From the NCBI GenBank assembly GCA_017507125.1, contig JAFWBQ010000085.1, positions 1 through 64,000 of the forward strand: a stretch of DNA of 64,000 bases, read 5' to 3'. This document shows positions 1 to 8,547 of this stretch, piece by piece. Every line of letters begins with the position of its first letter. Position 1 is the stretch's first letter. The position numbers and the translations under genes are program-made. A model generated the notes under the pieces. It was not told the origin of the DNA. It searched no databases and saw nothing but the letters and a program-made list of their open reading frames with translations. Origin of the DNA: Lentisphaeria bacterium (GTDB lineage Bacteria > Verrucomicrobiota > Lentisphaeria > Victivallales > Victivallaceae).

Positions 1-35
1 AAAATGGCAAAGATGTCATTCGCAAAGAGCTGTAA
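1..35 (+). CDS. Possible 3' end of an upstream gene (partial)
   Basis: Reading from base 3, the frame gives NGKDVIRKEL followed by TAA at 33-35. This looks like a plausible charged C-terminus of a gene starting before the window. The other two forward frames are also open for a short distance, so the call is weak. The hairpin 13 bases downstream would suit the 3' end of a transcript. No function can be assigned. Confidence 0.25.
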   Translation, partial: NGKDVIRKEL

Positions 36-47
36 AGGGTAGTTTGA

Positions 48-72
48 GGCTGCTACCTGCAAGGTAACAGCC
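48..72. other. Hairpin in the 36-225 gap
   Basis: GGCTG-TACCT pairs with AGGTA-CAGCC around a short GCA loop, with one internal mismatch. No T-run follows on either strand, so it is not a canonical intrinsic terminator. The rest of 73-225 is AT-rich. A weak GCC/GGC hairpin with a T-run on the minus strand (about 200-220) could end transcription of the next gene. Nothing else is evident in the gap. Confidence 0.35.
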
Positions 73-225
73 GAAAACGCTCCCTTTATCAGATCGAAGC
101 GAGGGCGCTTTGACAATTTTGAGGAGTTTTGAAATTGCCTCTGTAAATACAATTTTCTGCCAAAAGCATAATATAGCACTGCTTTACAGATTTTTCCAAT
201 GAAAAAAAGCGCCTCAAGGCATGTT

Positions 226-1107
226 TTACATAAGTTCTTTGACAAAGGCGGGAATTTCTTTGTAGAGCTCCCAAACTTCACTGGAAGAAACGGCACATCC
301 CGGCTCGACCCGGTACATGGGGGAAAGAGTTTCGACTTCAAGCATACCGGGGATCGTGTAGAACTCCCAATTGCATCCCATATCGGGGTATTCGCCGCCG
401 GGTATGAAGTCAAAACGCTTGACCATGCAGCCGCCTGCGTTGAAAGCTGCGGCAAAGTTCCTTTTGTTCAAAACGCCGATCTTGACGGGAACGCCCACAG
501 CGCCTCCCTCTTCCCGGAGCTGAATGCTTTTTTTGCCCCAGGAAAAACGGGAGTCGGACATATCAGTGTATCCCCAGAGAGCAAGAGTGCGTACCGGGAG
601 CAGGGATTTCCCCGGGCCGGTACCGTGCCCCAGAAACTCCTCCTGGGGGATCACCGCCGTGGTGCCGGGAGCCATGACTGAAAGACTCCAGACGGAAAGA
701 TCCTTTGCCCACAAGTCGTTGTTGATGATGGTGTGATCCAGCCTTACTTTACCCTCTTCAAAAGAGATGCAGATGCGTTTGACGATACGGTTTTCGGGTT
801 CTTCGGCAGCTTCAAAGCAGACTGAATTTTCGCTGAGTTTTGTCCATTTGACACTTCTGTTGTCCGGAACTTTTGTCCTTTCGGGGATCTCGGGGGCGAT
901 CCAGAGACGGTGTCCGCCGTAGATATTCCATTTTCCGGGATCTGCCGTGGCGGCATTGTCAAAGACTCTGAAAAAGTTTTCGCCGCCGTCAAGTTTGCAA
1001 CTGATGATCCGGGGACCGACTGAAAGTGTCACGATCAGCTCGATCCCGCCCTCTGACAGCTTGAGGCACTCCGGTATCCCGACGAAAGAACATTCTGTTA
1101 TCTGCAT
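226..1107 (-). CDS. DUF4380-like protein (galactose mutarotase-like fold)
   Basis: This 293-residue cytoplasmic protein has no signal peptide. The GGHRLWIAPE motif near residue 65 is typical of the DUF4380 group, which resembles the aldose-epimerase beta-sandwich. The C-terminal half keeps the pattern of that fold (GCNWEFYT, ETLSPMYRVEPG). The start ATG at 1107 is preceded by GGGAG at 8 bases. Such proteins are common in glycan-degrading PVC bacteria but their reaction is unknown; a role in sugar binding or mutarotation is inference. The gene is transcribed away from panD, and the 200-bp region between them holds the panD promoter. Confidence 0.7.
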   Translation of the reverse strand: MQITECSFVGIPECLKLSEGGIELIVTLSVGPRIISCKLDGGENFFRVFDNAATADPGKWNIYGGHRLWIAPEIPERTKVPDNRSVKWTKLSENSVCFEAAEEPENRIVKRICISFEEGKVRLDHTIINNDLWAKDLSVWSLSVMAPGTTAVIPQEEFLGHGTGPGKSLLPVRTLALWGYTDMSDSRFSWGKKSIQLREEGGAVGVPVKIGVLNKRNFAAAFNAGGCMVKRFDFIPGGEYPDMGCNWEFYTIPGMLEVETLSPMYRVEPGCAVSSSEVWELYKEIPAFVKELM

Positions 1108-1222
1108 CTGAAAAATCTCCCTGTAAAAACTGTAAAAACTTCTTTGAGAACCGTCATCAAAATGATTTCCGGGAAAATCACCTTTTTTTTGACTTTTCTT
1201 CTCTTATTTTTAAAAAAAAGCA

Positions 1223-1249
1223 TTGACAAAATCATATTTGTGGTATAAT
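1223..1249 (+). promoter_or_regulatory. Promoter of panD and the small pilin genes
   Basis: TTGACA (1223-1228) and TATAAT (1244-1249) match the sigma-70 consensus exactly, with a 15-bp spacer. TGTGG lies just upstream of the -10, giving an extended TGn element. The palindrome TACAC-C-GTGTA at 1251-1261 covers the expected transcription start and could be an operator. Confidence 0.7.
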
Positions 1250-1304
1250 TTACACCGTGTACATATCAATGTAAAGCAAATTTCCAGAAAAAACGGAAGA
1301 AAAA

Positions 1305-1673
1305 ATGCAAAAAATAATGTTGAGCGGTAAAATCCATACTGCAACGATCACTCTTTGCGAGATCGACTACGAGGGGAGTCTTGCCATAGATCCGGATCTG
1401 CTTGAAGAAGCAAACATACTCCCCTACGAAAAAATTCTGGTTTCCAACCGGAACAATGGTTCAAGGCTTGAAACTTACGCCATTCCGGGGGAGCGGGGCA
1501 GTCGGGACTTCTGTCTCAATGGTCCCGCCGCCAGATTGGGTAAAGTGGGGGATGTCGTTACCATCATGGCATTTTCTCTGTGCAGTGAAGAAGAGGCCCG
1601 GGAGATAAGTCCCACGGTCATCGTTCTTGATGAAAAAAACGAGATCAAACTTAAAAAAGGCGGTAAAAACTGA
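1305..1673 (+). CDS. panD: Aspartate 1-decarboxylase
   Basis: PanD makes beta-alanine from L-aspartate for pantothenate and CoA synthesis. The 122-residue length is usual for the family. The proenzyme self-cleaves between Gly24 and Ser25, visible here as YEGS at residues 22-25, and Ser25 becomes the pyruvoyl group. Other family motifs are KIHTATIT near the start, NGSRLETY and GERGSRDFCLNG. panC lies at 16.1 kb on the other strand, so the pathway genes are split, and panB was not seen. The gene leads an unusual transcript, because its stop codon overlaps a pilin-like gene. Confidence 0.93.
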   Translation: MQKIMLSGKIHTATITLCEIDYEGSLAIDPDLLEEANILPYEKILVSNRNNGSRLETYAIPGERGSRDFCLNGPAARLGKVGDVVTIMAFSLCSEEEAREISPTVIVLDEKNEIKLKKGGKN

Positions 1674-1822
1674 AAAAGCAGGAGAAAGGACAAGTTGCAT
1701 TGGAGTTTGTACTGATGCTGATCGTCGCAGTGGTATTGGCTCTGGCGCTGTTGTCTTTTTCAGGCGTGATCTCTGACGAAGGAGAAAGAATGATCCGCCT
1801 GGTTCGTTTCACAGTACCGTAA
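1670..1822 (+). CDS. Small TadE/Flp-like pilin protein with a CTG start
   Basis: The only possible upstream start is CTG at 1670, because TAA at 1664-1666 closes the frame. CTG overlaps the panD stop (CTGA), and AAAAGGCGG 6-8 bases upstream is a fitting ribosome site, so translation is probably coupled to panD. The 50 residues begin with a charged leader KKQEKG, then QVALEF and a single hydrophobic stretch VLMLIVAVVLALALLSF. The G-Q-x-x-x-E-F pattern resembles TadE-type pseudopilins cleaved by a prepilin peptidase. The product is very short, with about 22 residues after the membrane helix. The next gene has the same layout. Function is inferred from motif only. Confidence 0.6.
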   Translation: MKKQEKGQVALEFVLMLIVAVVLALALLSFSGVISDEGERMIRLVRFTVP

Positions 1823-1871
1823 ACGCTAAAACATCAATGCCGTTCAACGGCGAAAAACTATGGAGGAGACA

Positions 1872-2102
1872 ATGAGAGTTTTACGCAGAAGACGTCAGAA
1901 AGGGCAGGCTTTCGTGGAATATGTGATCCTGGTGGCAGTCATCGCCCTGGCTGCACTTTTTGTCCTTGCCAGTTTCAGTGACCGCATCAAAGACATGATC
2001 ACCGGTATCACCGTCACTTTGGGCGGAGAAGCAGACGACAAAGCTGATGAAAAGTCCATTGACATCATCAAGGATCTGGACAAGGAAGGTCTGAAAGACT
2101 GA
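1872..2102 (+). CDS. Flp/TadE-like pilin protein
   Basis: This 76-residue protein has a basic leader (MRVLRRRRQKG), the pilin-like QAFVEYV motif, and one hydrophobic helix ending at VLASF. A charged tail follows, rich in Asp, Glu and Lys. ATG 1872 is preferred over the in-frame ATG 1860 because GGAGGA sits just before it. The leader and helix resemble the product of the gene immediately upstream, suggesting duplication. It is probably membrane-inserted and processed by a prepilin peptidase. No tad secretion genes lie in the window, so the partner machinery is elsewhere or absent. A strong terminator follows. Confidence 0.7.
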   Translation: MRVLRRRRQKGQAFVEYVILVAVIALAALFVLASFSDRIKDMITGITVTLGGEADDKADEKSIDIIKDLDKEGLKD

Positions 2103-2123
2103 TCCTTTCTCTCAGAGAAATCG

Positions 2124-2158
2124 CTCCGGCAGTATTCCAATGCTTCCGGAGTTTTTTT
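2124..2158 (+). terminator. Intrinsic terminator of the panD operon
   Basis: CTCCGG (2124-2129) pairs with CCGGAG (2146-2151), followed directly by seven T residues. It lies 21 bases after the pilin-like gene. Confidence 0.8.
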
Positions 2159-2401
2159 ATCCTCTTTACGAAGTTTTCCCCAGAAGCTATTTTCACCGAT
2201 TTTCAGAATAAATAACAGTTTACAGCACATTCCGGCGAATTATATTCTGAATATTGACTTTGTTTCATTATTTTATTTGATATATACACTTTAAGATGTT
2301 ATTTTATAAACATTCTGCTGCGGCAGGCTGAGATCGCCCCATTCCGTATTTAAAAGAGGATATCACTTCAGCGCCGTTCTTTTGATGAAGGAGGAACACC
2401 C

Positions 2402-2848
2402 ATGGATGAAACCGACAAAGCTATTCTCAATATTCTGCGTAACAATGCCAGAATTTCCAACCGTGATCTGGCGGCCCGGATTCATCTTTCCCCGCCGGCA
2501 GTTCTTGAAAGAGTCCGGAAACTGAAAGACTCCGGCATCATCAAAAGTTTTCATACCTGCCTTGATCCTATCAAGCTGGGGTTCGGACTTTCTGTCTTTA
2601 TCCAACTCGGCATAGAAGGCAACATCCTGGATCATGATATAGGGAACGCTCTGGCGGCATTCCCTGAAATAACAGCGATCTACGATGTCACAGGGGATGA
2701 TGACTATCTTTTGCGTGCCACAGTCCGTGACAGTGAAGAATTGCGGCAGCTTATGAGCCGCATCAGCCAGATCCCCGGGATCCGGTACTCCCGGACGACT
2801 TTGCTCATGCGAACCTTGAAAGAGGAAACATTTCCCCAGATCCGCTGA
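2402..2848 (+). CDS. Lrp/AsnC family transcriptional regulator
   Basis: The protein has 148 residues, the standard family length. The N-terminal winged helix-turn-helix spans about 1-60 (DETDKAILNILRNNARIS, then RIHLSPPAVLERVRKL). A RAM/AsnC effector domain follows at about 65-145 with GNILDHDI and IYDVTGDDDYLL, which match the usual ligand-binding turn (VTGxxDYLL). Such proteins sense amino acids or other small metabolites. The start is supported by GAAGGAGG 8 bases upstream. It stands alone, so the regulon cannot be named; the sugar isomerase-like gene 95 bp downstream is a candidate target. Confidence 0.9.
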   Translation: MDETDKAILNILRNNARISNRDLAARIHLSPPAVLERVRKLKDSGIIKSFHTCLDPIKLGFGLSVFIQLGIEGNILDHDIGNALAAFPEITAIYDVTGDDDYLLRATVRDSEELRQLMSRISQIPGIRYSRTTLLMRTLKEETFPQIR

Positions 2849-2952
2849 GCAAAATAATCGTGTAATAATTCGCTCAAAGACTTGCAATTCTTCTCTTTTG
2901 GTGCAATATTAAAAATGTGCTTGTGCAACATTCATAAAAAAGGATGAAAAAA

Positions 2953-3690
2953 ATGAAAGCAGGTCTGCAACTTTACAATTTCCGGAACGAACTGGCCGCC
3001 GACTTCAAAGGCGCCCTGCGCGAAATCGCAAAAATCGGTTTTGACGGCGTGGAATTCGCTGTCAACTACGGCGGCATGGAACCCGATGAAATCGCCGCAT
3101 TTCTCAAGGAACTGAAACTGGAGTGCGCCGGAGCCATGTTCAAAGCCGACGATATCCGCGATGCCTCAAACAAGGTCTACGACTACGCCCGCGCCCTCAA
3201 CAGCCCCGCTGTCACCCACAGTCTTTCCACCGATTTTGCCGCTGAATATGAAACGGTCAGAGCCAATCTCGAAGCCGCCGGAAAGGCAGCCTGGCAGAAC
3301 GGTTTCGTTTTCGCCTATCACAACCACTGGAGAGAATTTGAACTCAAAGACGGCGTTCCCGCCATGGATGTGATTCTTGACAACACCGATCCAGTGAACG
3401 TTTTCATGGAAGCCGATGTCTGCTGGCTCACCCGCGGCGGCATGGATCCTGCCGCATGGATCCGCAAGTACGGCAGCCGTATCCGCCAGATCCACATGAA
3501 AGACATCGTCGTTCCCGATGATCCCAACACCACCGCTGAACTGGGCAAAGGTATCGTTGATCTTGAAGCTGCCGCAAAAGCTGCTCACGAGATCGCCGAC
3601 TGCCGTTGGCTCATCTATGAACAGGACAACACTCCCGATCCCTTCAAGAGTGCTGAAGAAAGTCTGAAATATCTGCGTAAACTTCTTTGA
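2953..3690 (+). CDS. Sugar phosphate isomerase/epimerase-like TIM-barrel protein
   Basis: This 245-residue AP-endonuclease-2/xylose-isomerase-like barrel has the family signatures GLQLYNFRNEL at the N-terminus, GFDGVEFA, the metal-site region AYHNHWREF, MEADVCWLTRGG and IRQIHMKDIV. A C-terminal Glu (WLIYEQDN) completes the usual metal set. ATG 2953 is preferred because AAGGA precedes it at about 8 bases; the in-frame ATG at 2944 overlaps that site. Family members act on sugars, inositols or hydroxypyruvate, and the substrate here is unknown. No signal peptide is present, so it is cytoplasmic. Confidence 0.85.
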   Translation: MKAGLQLYNFRNELAADFKGALREIAKIGFDGVEFAVNYGGMEPDEIAAFLKELKLECAGAMFKADDIRDASNKVYDYARALNSPAVTHSLSTDFAAEYETVRANLEAAGKAAWQNGFVFAYHNHWREFELKDGVPAMDVILDNTDPVNVFMEADVCWLTRGGMDPAAWIRKYGSRIRQIHMKDIVVPDDPNTTAELGKGIVDLEAAAKAAHEIADCRWLIYEQDNTPDPFKSAEESLKYLRKLL

Positions 3691-3711
3691 AAAGCAGATT
3701 TTTCCTGATAC

Positions 3712-3748
3712 AAAAATTCCCCGCCTTGAAAGGCAGGGAATTTTTTTT
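3712..3748. terminator. Bidirectional terminator between convergent genes
   Basis: AATTCCC-GCCT pairs with AGGC-GGGAATT around a TTGA loop (3715-3742). T residues follow on the plus strand and A residues precede it, so it can serve both the sugar isomerase-like gene and the MFS gene ending at 3766. Confidence 0.8.
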
Positions 3749-3765
3749 GCCCGGACTATGGCTTT

Positions 3766-4995
3766 TTAACGTCCCGTTTCAGGAACAAAGAAAGAAGAAA
3801 GAACAGCCGGAACAGCGGCAATGGCAATAAAGAGAAATATTCCGGCGTATGCTTCAGGAGGAAATACACCGTTTACAGCCGTAAAGTTCTGAAGTATCCT
3901 GCCTGAAATATTCTGGAAGAGGGCAATAAATACAAACGCCATAAAGTTGATAAGTGCCACAGAAAGTCCCGTATATTCCGCCGGAGCCAGCTCCTTGGCG
4001 ATAACACTGTACAAGGGGAAGAATCCCGCCGGAACAGCTATGAGGAAAAAGGCTCCCAGCACCCAGGGCAGCCCCATCCCATGAGAAAAGGCATACCATC
4101 CGAGAATACCTCCGGCAAGAGTGCAGCAGATCCCCCCTGCGGCGGCGATCTTGCGCCGGTTGCCGCAAAGTTTCACCAATCCGTTGACTCCCATGTTGTT
4201 GAGCGCCACCATTATGGTCATGATCATAATACAGGTCGCCGCCTTTTCAGGAGAGATCCTGCCGAAATCCGAAATGCTTTTCTGCCCGATCTGCGCCAGA
4301 AGCACATAGTAGGCGCCGAAAACAACAGAGCTGGTGAGCCACAACAGCCACATACGTCCTTTTTTCACAATGGTGAAAAGAGGATGCAGATTCTGTCCGC
4401 CTGTCGCAGGAATAATGGTTCCTTTCATCACCACCACGACTGCAAGCAAAGCCCCTACAGCTATGAGCCCGGGTATAGCCATTGCCCACTGCCATCCCAC
4501 AGCGCGGATAAGGAACACGATCATTGTCCCGGCTGTGGGACCGATATATCCCAACACCAGAATGATTCCCATTGCAAGGGCAAACCGGGCAGAAAAAAGA
4601 TCCGCCAGCAGCTTTGCCACGCCGAGAAAGACGGTTCCGGCGCCGAATCCGGTGAGAAATCTGAAAAAATACATGAGCCAGAGATGTTCTGCAAAAGGGA
4701 ATCCTATGGTGCCTGCTGTAAACATGGAGCCGCCCAGCAGAAGTATTCTGACACCGCCGTAACGGTCCGCAAAGATCCCCGCCAGCAGCTGGCTCGCCGC
4801 ATAGGAGTACATATAAACCGCCCCCAGTGCGGAGATGCTTTTCACATCAAGTCCGGCTTTCAGAAGTTCGTTAAAAATGGTTCCGGGAATGAGAACCTTG
4901 GACATATTGGTAAAAAAATACATGATGACTCCGCAAAAGAGAATGATCATCTTTTTTCTGCGGAGCGTCTCTTCAGAAAGAACAGCAACTGTCAT
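3766..4995 (-). CDS. MFS transporter
   Basis: This 409-residue polytopic membrane protein has about 12 predicted helices in two bundles. The motif-A-like loop between helices 2 and 3 is GIFADRYGGVRILLLGG, and RFLTGFGAGTVF resembles helix 4. The closest general resemblance is to nitrate/sugar-phosphate/organic anion MFS groups, but no substrate can be assigned. It is the last gene of the carbohydrate cluster, 36 bp after a second MFS gene. It probably imports an oligosaccharide or uronate released by the cluster's enzymes. Confidence 0.8.
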   Translation of the reverse strand: MTVAVLSEETLRRKKMIILFCGVIMYFFTNMSKVLIPGTIFNELLKAGLDVKSISALGAVYMYSYAASQLLAGIFADRYGGVRILLLGGSMFTAGTIGFPFAEHLWLMYFFRFLTGFGAGTVFLGVAKLLADLFSARFALAMGIILVLGYIGPTAGTMIVFLIRAVGWQWAMAIPGLIAVGALLAVVVVMKGTIIPATGGQNLHPLFTIVKKGRMWLLWLTSSVVFGAYYVLLAQIGQKSISDFGRISPEKAATCIMIMTIMVALNNMGVNGLVKLCGNRRKIAAAGGICCTLAGGILGWYAFSHGMGLPWVLGAFFLIAVPAGFFPLYSVIAKELAPAEYTGLSVALINFMAFVFIALFQNISGRILQNFTAVNGVFPPEAYAGIFLFIAIAAVPAVLSSFFVPETGR

Positions 4996-5031
4996 AAATA
5001 CAAGACCTTTCCGTAAAATAAAAAAGCGCTC

Positions 5032-6327
5032 TTATTCATTGCCGTAGCTGTATTTCCCCCTGGGGACAACAGCCGGAACAATGATCAGCAGCATGGCGGC
5101 AAACATAATACAGACTGCGTAAACCAGAAACAGAGTCTGGTAATGACAGAAGGCCACACCGCCCATGTTCCATTGGGGCGCCAGAATACCGGCTCCCAGA
5201 ATAAGCGAACTGATTCCCCGGGAAAGTCCGCCGCCTGCGGCTGAAAAAGAGCCACAGACCGCCATTGCCATGGTCTTGTTTCCCGGTGTTGCCAGAGCCA
5301 TCATCTCGCTGGTGGTCACAACATTGGCAGTGGCATAGGTAAAACAGTAGAGAAGCATCAGCAAGGTAATGATAATGTAAGTGACCGTATTCCCTTTGCC
5401 GATGAAGAAAAAACAGAGATTGGTAAGCCAGAAAGTAGCATGAATGGTGAGCAAAGTTGCCTTGACTCCCATCTTTTTGATGATTTTTCCAGCAAGAAGG
5501 GACCCCAGCAGCATACCGCCGAAGGTAACAGCTGAAATGATGACAATAATGTTATCAGGAGCTTTCAGATGATTTTTCAGATAAAGAACCGAAAGGGGGA
5601 TGGTTCCGTAAGCAGCCAGATTGAGGATGAAAAGATAAGAAGAATATCCGGTCAGAGCCTTGTTGCCCAGGGCAGTGGCAAGTCCGTCGCGGAATCCGAA
5701 TGCCTCTTTCTTTTCCTCAACAAAAACCGGAACTTTTGCAAGAAAAAAGGTCCTGCCCGAAAAGATGACCGCCGCCGCCAGAAGCGCCAGCTGAAGCTGC
5801 CACAAAAGCGGCTCTTTGGGCAGCATTTTCCCCACAATGAAAAGAAACGCCACAGAGGAAAACTGCCACCAGAAACGCATCTTACTCAAATAAGAGGCCC
5901 GGCGTTCAGGAGTAAGGATGGTGTCCAGAATGGGAAACCAGCATGCAACATATCCCGTATGCAGCATGGCAAACAATGTCAGCGTGACCATCATGATCCC
6001 CACACCCCAACTTCCGAAAAAGGGGGTCGCCACAATCAGAAAATAGCCCAATGCAGAGATGCCGCAAGACCAGACGATCAATCTGTGTTTACCCACTCTG
6101 GAAGCGACATAGGCCGCCGGGATCAGCAGGACACCATTCATAAAGGGCATGATGGCGGTGGTGAGCATGGAAAACATATCCCCTGCCCCCATCATGGCGG
6201 CAAAGAGGATAATAACTGCGCTGTCAGTCAGAGTGACATCGCCCAAGGCTCCGGTACAGGCGGAAAGAATGGTATCCCGTTCAGCTTTCCGCCGCAGCTC
6301 CGGAGTCGGCACCACCGGTTGTTTCAT
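5032..6327 (-). CDS. MFS transporter
   Basis: The 431-residue protein has about 12 hydrophobic segments, with a cytoplasmic N-terminal tail before TDSAVIILFAAMMG. A charged central loop (VEEKKEAFGFRD) separates the two six-helix halves. Repeated GK/GRxxK loop patterns (SRVGKHRLIVW, IIKKMGVKATLL) fit the major facilitator fold. It is a different subfamily from its neighbour. The start is supported by AAGGA 7 bases upstream. It lies 15 bp after the DUF6259 gene, so the two are almost certainly cotranscribed. Substrate is unknown; a glycoside is likely from context. Confidence 0.8.
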   Translation of the reverse strand: MKQPVVPTPELRRKAERDTILSACTGALGDVTLTDSAVIILFAAMMGAGDMFSMLTTAIMPFMNGVLLIPAAYVASRVGKHRLIVWSCGISALGYFLIVATPFFGSWGVGIMMVTLTLFAMLHTGYVACWFPILDTILTPERRASYLSKMRFWWQFSSVAFLFIVGKMLPKEPLLWQLQLALLAAAVIFSGRTFFLAKVPVFVEEKKEAFGFRDGLATALGNKALTGYSSYLFILNLAAYGTIPLSVLYLKNHLKAPDNIIVIISAVTFGGMLLGSLLAGKIIKKMGVKATLLTIHATFWLTNLCFFFIGKGNTVTYIIITLLMLLYCFTYATANVVTTSEMMALATPGNKTMAMAVCGSFSAAGGGLSRGISSLILGAGILAPQWNMGGVAFCHYQTLFLVYAVCIMFAAMLLIIVPAVVPRGKYSYGNE

Positions 6328-6342
6328 AACATGTCCTTTTCT

Positions 6343-8409
6343 TTATGCTTCAGGAACAAATCTGAGCAGCGCAACTGAAAATTTCTTCAGCTCAATGCCG
6401 CCTTTTTTGTCAGCTTTTCCCTCACCCAGAAAATCGGCTGAATCAAAGGTGAATCCGGGAACTTCAAAAGCGCCTTTGCTCTTGTCAAGATGTGAAAGAG
6501 TCGCCATGATAACAAGAGAACCATCCGGCGCCAGGTGGCCTGCGGTGTAAAAATCATCACAGCTGCACCGGTAGCTGATATCAGAACGGAACCGGGCACC
6601 TTTGAGGAACTCCGCATGTTTTTCCCGGAAAGAATTGACCTTTCTCAGATACTCCTGATAGGCGGGTATCTCAGCAATGGAACGCTGGCAGCGGTAAACT
6701 TCAACATCAGAAAGCAGATTCTGCACCAGCATGTAGTTGCAGCGGCGCACCATATCTTTTTCGTCCCGGATCTCACGGTTTGACAGTTTTACTTCAGGGA
6801 ACACATAGCGGAAGAAGCTGAAATCCTGGATCACACGGGGTTTTTCCCCTTTGCTTTCCCAGTCACCGTTGACAACATTGGCACCGCCGGGATAGGAGTG
6901 TATATAGTCGGCATGTTGTGCCGTCACATCAGAAAGCAGCTCAATACCGATGGAAAGACCTCTGTTTTCAGCGTATGTCCTCAATTTGGCAAGCATGGCG
7001 CTGCGGGCTTCCATAATGGTCGTAAAGGGCACAGCATGACCGTGTCCGGAGTCGCAGCAGAGTTCATCGCCGCCGCCCAGCTGGTCAAAAAACACACCGT
7101 CTGCCCCCACTTCAGAGGCCAGATCAACGAACTTTTTCAGCAGTCCGAAAAATTCCCTTGAAGAGGGACAGGCTCTTGAGAAGCTCCTGCCGCCGAAAAT
7201 GGCGTTGCAGACACCGCTGCCGGAAAATCCCCAGGTCTGGATATGTTCATTTCCCCGCAGATCTTTGGTGGAAACATTTTTGCCGTTTCCGTAACGGTAG
7301 AAATCGCTGTTATGGTCAATAAGCTGTCCGTTGGCATAGAGGATCACTCTGCCTCCTTTGGCGTGACAAACTTCAATACCTTTGATCAGCTCTTCCTTGC
7401 CGCCCAGAGAGGGGGAGATCACATAATTGGGGTAATCATTGTCATGACCACCTGCATGCCATCCGAACATAAGCAACGTGTCGATGCCGGCTTTCATACC
7501 GTCGTCGCAAAGCTGCTCCATGGTGTTGAAAGGATAAAAGTTTTCACCGTACTGAGAACGCATGATAATGCGCTGCCAGCCGTTCATCTCACGGACAGAT
7601 TCAGGCGTTTCGTGGAATTTAAACCATTTTTCCGCCCAGGCACGGTATTTGTCTGCACCTTTGTGCCAGGTGCCGGTGTGTGCGGAAATAACAAAATTCT
7701 CATAAGTGACCTGATTGCCTGCCCCCAGAAAGGGCAGCTTGATCATTCCCAGATTGAGCTTGCCTGGTTTCTCATCTTCGATCAGGTGGCAGGTACACTG
7801 GAAACTTTCATCATGGTTGCCGAAATAAACCCCTTCCGTACCGGAATTGAGTTCAAAGCAGTTCATTGCCGCTCCGGAACTGGGATAGCGGTTTATACGG
7901 CGTTCATAAAGAAAATGTTTTCCCTGATAGATGGCTTCATGATTGCGGAATGTGCCTCTTGCCTCAGCAAGGGAGGGCCAGACGGTGCCGCCCCGTTCTG
8001 AGGTGTAAAGCGCCATTTCAGAAGCCTCTTTACTCAGAGACAACAAAGGGAAATGACACTCTTTGATGATATTGTCTTTGGACATGCCGTTGAACACAGT
8101 TATCATCAGATGAAGATCTTCATTGACGATCTGTCCGAGGATGGTCACTTTGACATCCATCTTCTCGCCGTTGGAGCCGACAGGATCACGGTATTCTATT
8201 TTAAACTTGCGGGGGGCGACTGCGATCCTGGAGGTGGCGCGTTCAGCAGAAAGCTCGATTTCCTGACTGTCACCTGAGTTGCAGACCAGCCGCCACAGGC
8301 CATGAGGCGCTGCCAGTTCTGTTCCGGTTTCAAGGTTGCGGAACGACAGCAGAGTACCGTCATTTCCGAATTCAAGACGTACAAATTTGTTTTCTATTAC
8401 TTTCGACAT
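6343..8409 (-). CDS. DUF6259-type putative glycoside hydrolase
   Basis: ATG 8409 (MSKVIENKFVRLEF) is chosen because AGGAAA precedes it; the frame is open 22 codons further but lacks a site there. The 688-residue product has an N-terminal beta-sandwich of about 270 residues, then a TIM-barrel-like region. Barrel motifs are GIDTLLMFGWHAGG, KGGRVILYANGQL, GADGVFFDQLGGG and LSIGIELLSD. Acidic residues at strand ends resemble GH36/GH42-like clans. No signal peptide is visible, so it acts in the cytoplasm. Assignment to DUF6259 is by recall of family layout. Activity on an imported glycoside is inferred from its cotranscription with two MFS genes. Confidence 0.65.
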   Translation of the reverse strand: MSKVIENKFVRLEFGNDGTLLSFRNLETGTELAAPHGLWRLVCNSGDSQEIELSAERATSRIAVAPRKFKIEYRDPVGSNGEKMDVKVTILGQIVNEDLHLMITVFNGMSKDNIIKECHFPLLSLSKEASEMALYTSERGGTVWPSLAEARGTFRNHEAIYQGKHFLYERRINRYPSSGAAMNCFELNSGTEGVYFGNHDESFQCTCHLIEDEKPGKLNLGMIKLPFLGAGNQVTYENFVISAHTGTWHKGADKYRAWAEKWFKFHETPESVREMNGWQRIIMRSQYGENFYPFNTMEQLCDDGMKAGIDTLLMFGWHAGGHDNDYPNYVISPSLGGKEELIKGIEVCHAKGGRVILYANGQLIDHNSDFYRYGNGKNVSTKDLRGNEHIQTWGFSGSGVCNAIFGGRSFSRACPSSREFFGLLKKFVDLASEVGADGVFFDQLGGGDELCCDSGHGHAVPFTTIMEARSAMLAKLRTYAENRGLSIGIELLSDVTAQHADYIHSYPGGANVVNGDWESKGEKPRVIQDFSFFRYVFPEVKLSNREIRDEKDMVRRCNYMLVQNLLSDVEVYRCQRSIAEIPAYQEYLRKVNSFREKHAEFLKGARFRSDISYRCSCDDFYTAGHLAPDGSLVIMATLSHLDKSKGAFEVPGFTFDSADFLGEGKADKKGGIELKKFSVALLRFVPEA

Positions 8410-8436
8410 AAGATTTCCTATAGTTGCATGGCGGAA

Positions 8437-8465
8437 AATATAACCCGCTCTTGCAGAAAAGTCAA
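8437..8465 (-). promoter_or_regulatory. Promoter of the DUF6259-MFS-MFS operon
   Basis: On the minus strand TTGACT and TATATT are separated by 17 bp, with GCGGGT just upstream of the -10. It lies 28 bp before the chosen start codon and splits the cluster into two transcription units. Confidence 0.7.
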
Positions 8466-8547
8466 GTTGGCTCAAGGATTCTCTTCAAATTTTGTCTTGT
8501 TTTTTTTCAGAAAACCTCTGCCGCAGATCAATCTTCCGGAAAAAGGA

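Noticed and set aside
48-72. Intrinsic terminator or attC-like site
   Set aside because: The hairpin has no T-run and no integrase or cassette nearby; kept only as a hairpin.
5569-6378. Plus-strand gene opposite the second MFS transporter
   Set aside because: The translation is rich in His, Lys and Gln without motifs, typical of an antisense shadow of a membrane protein gene.
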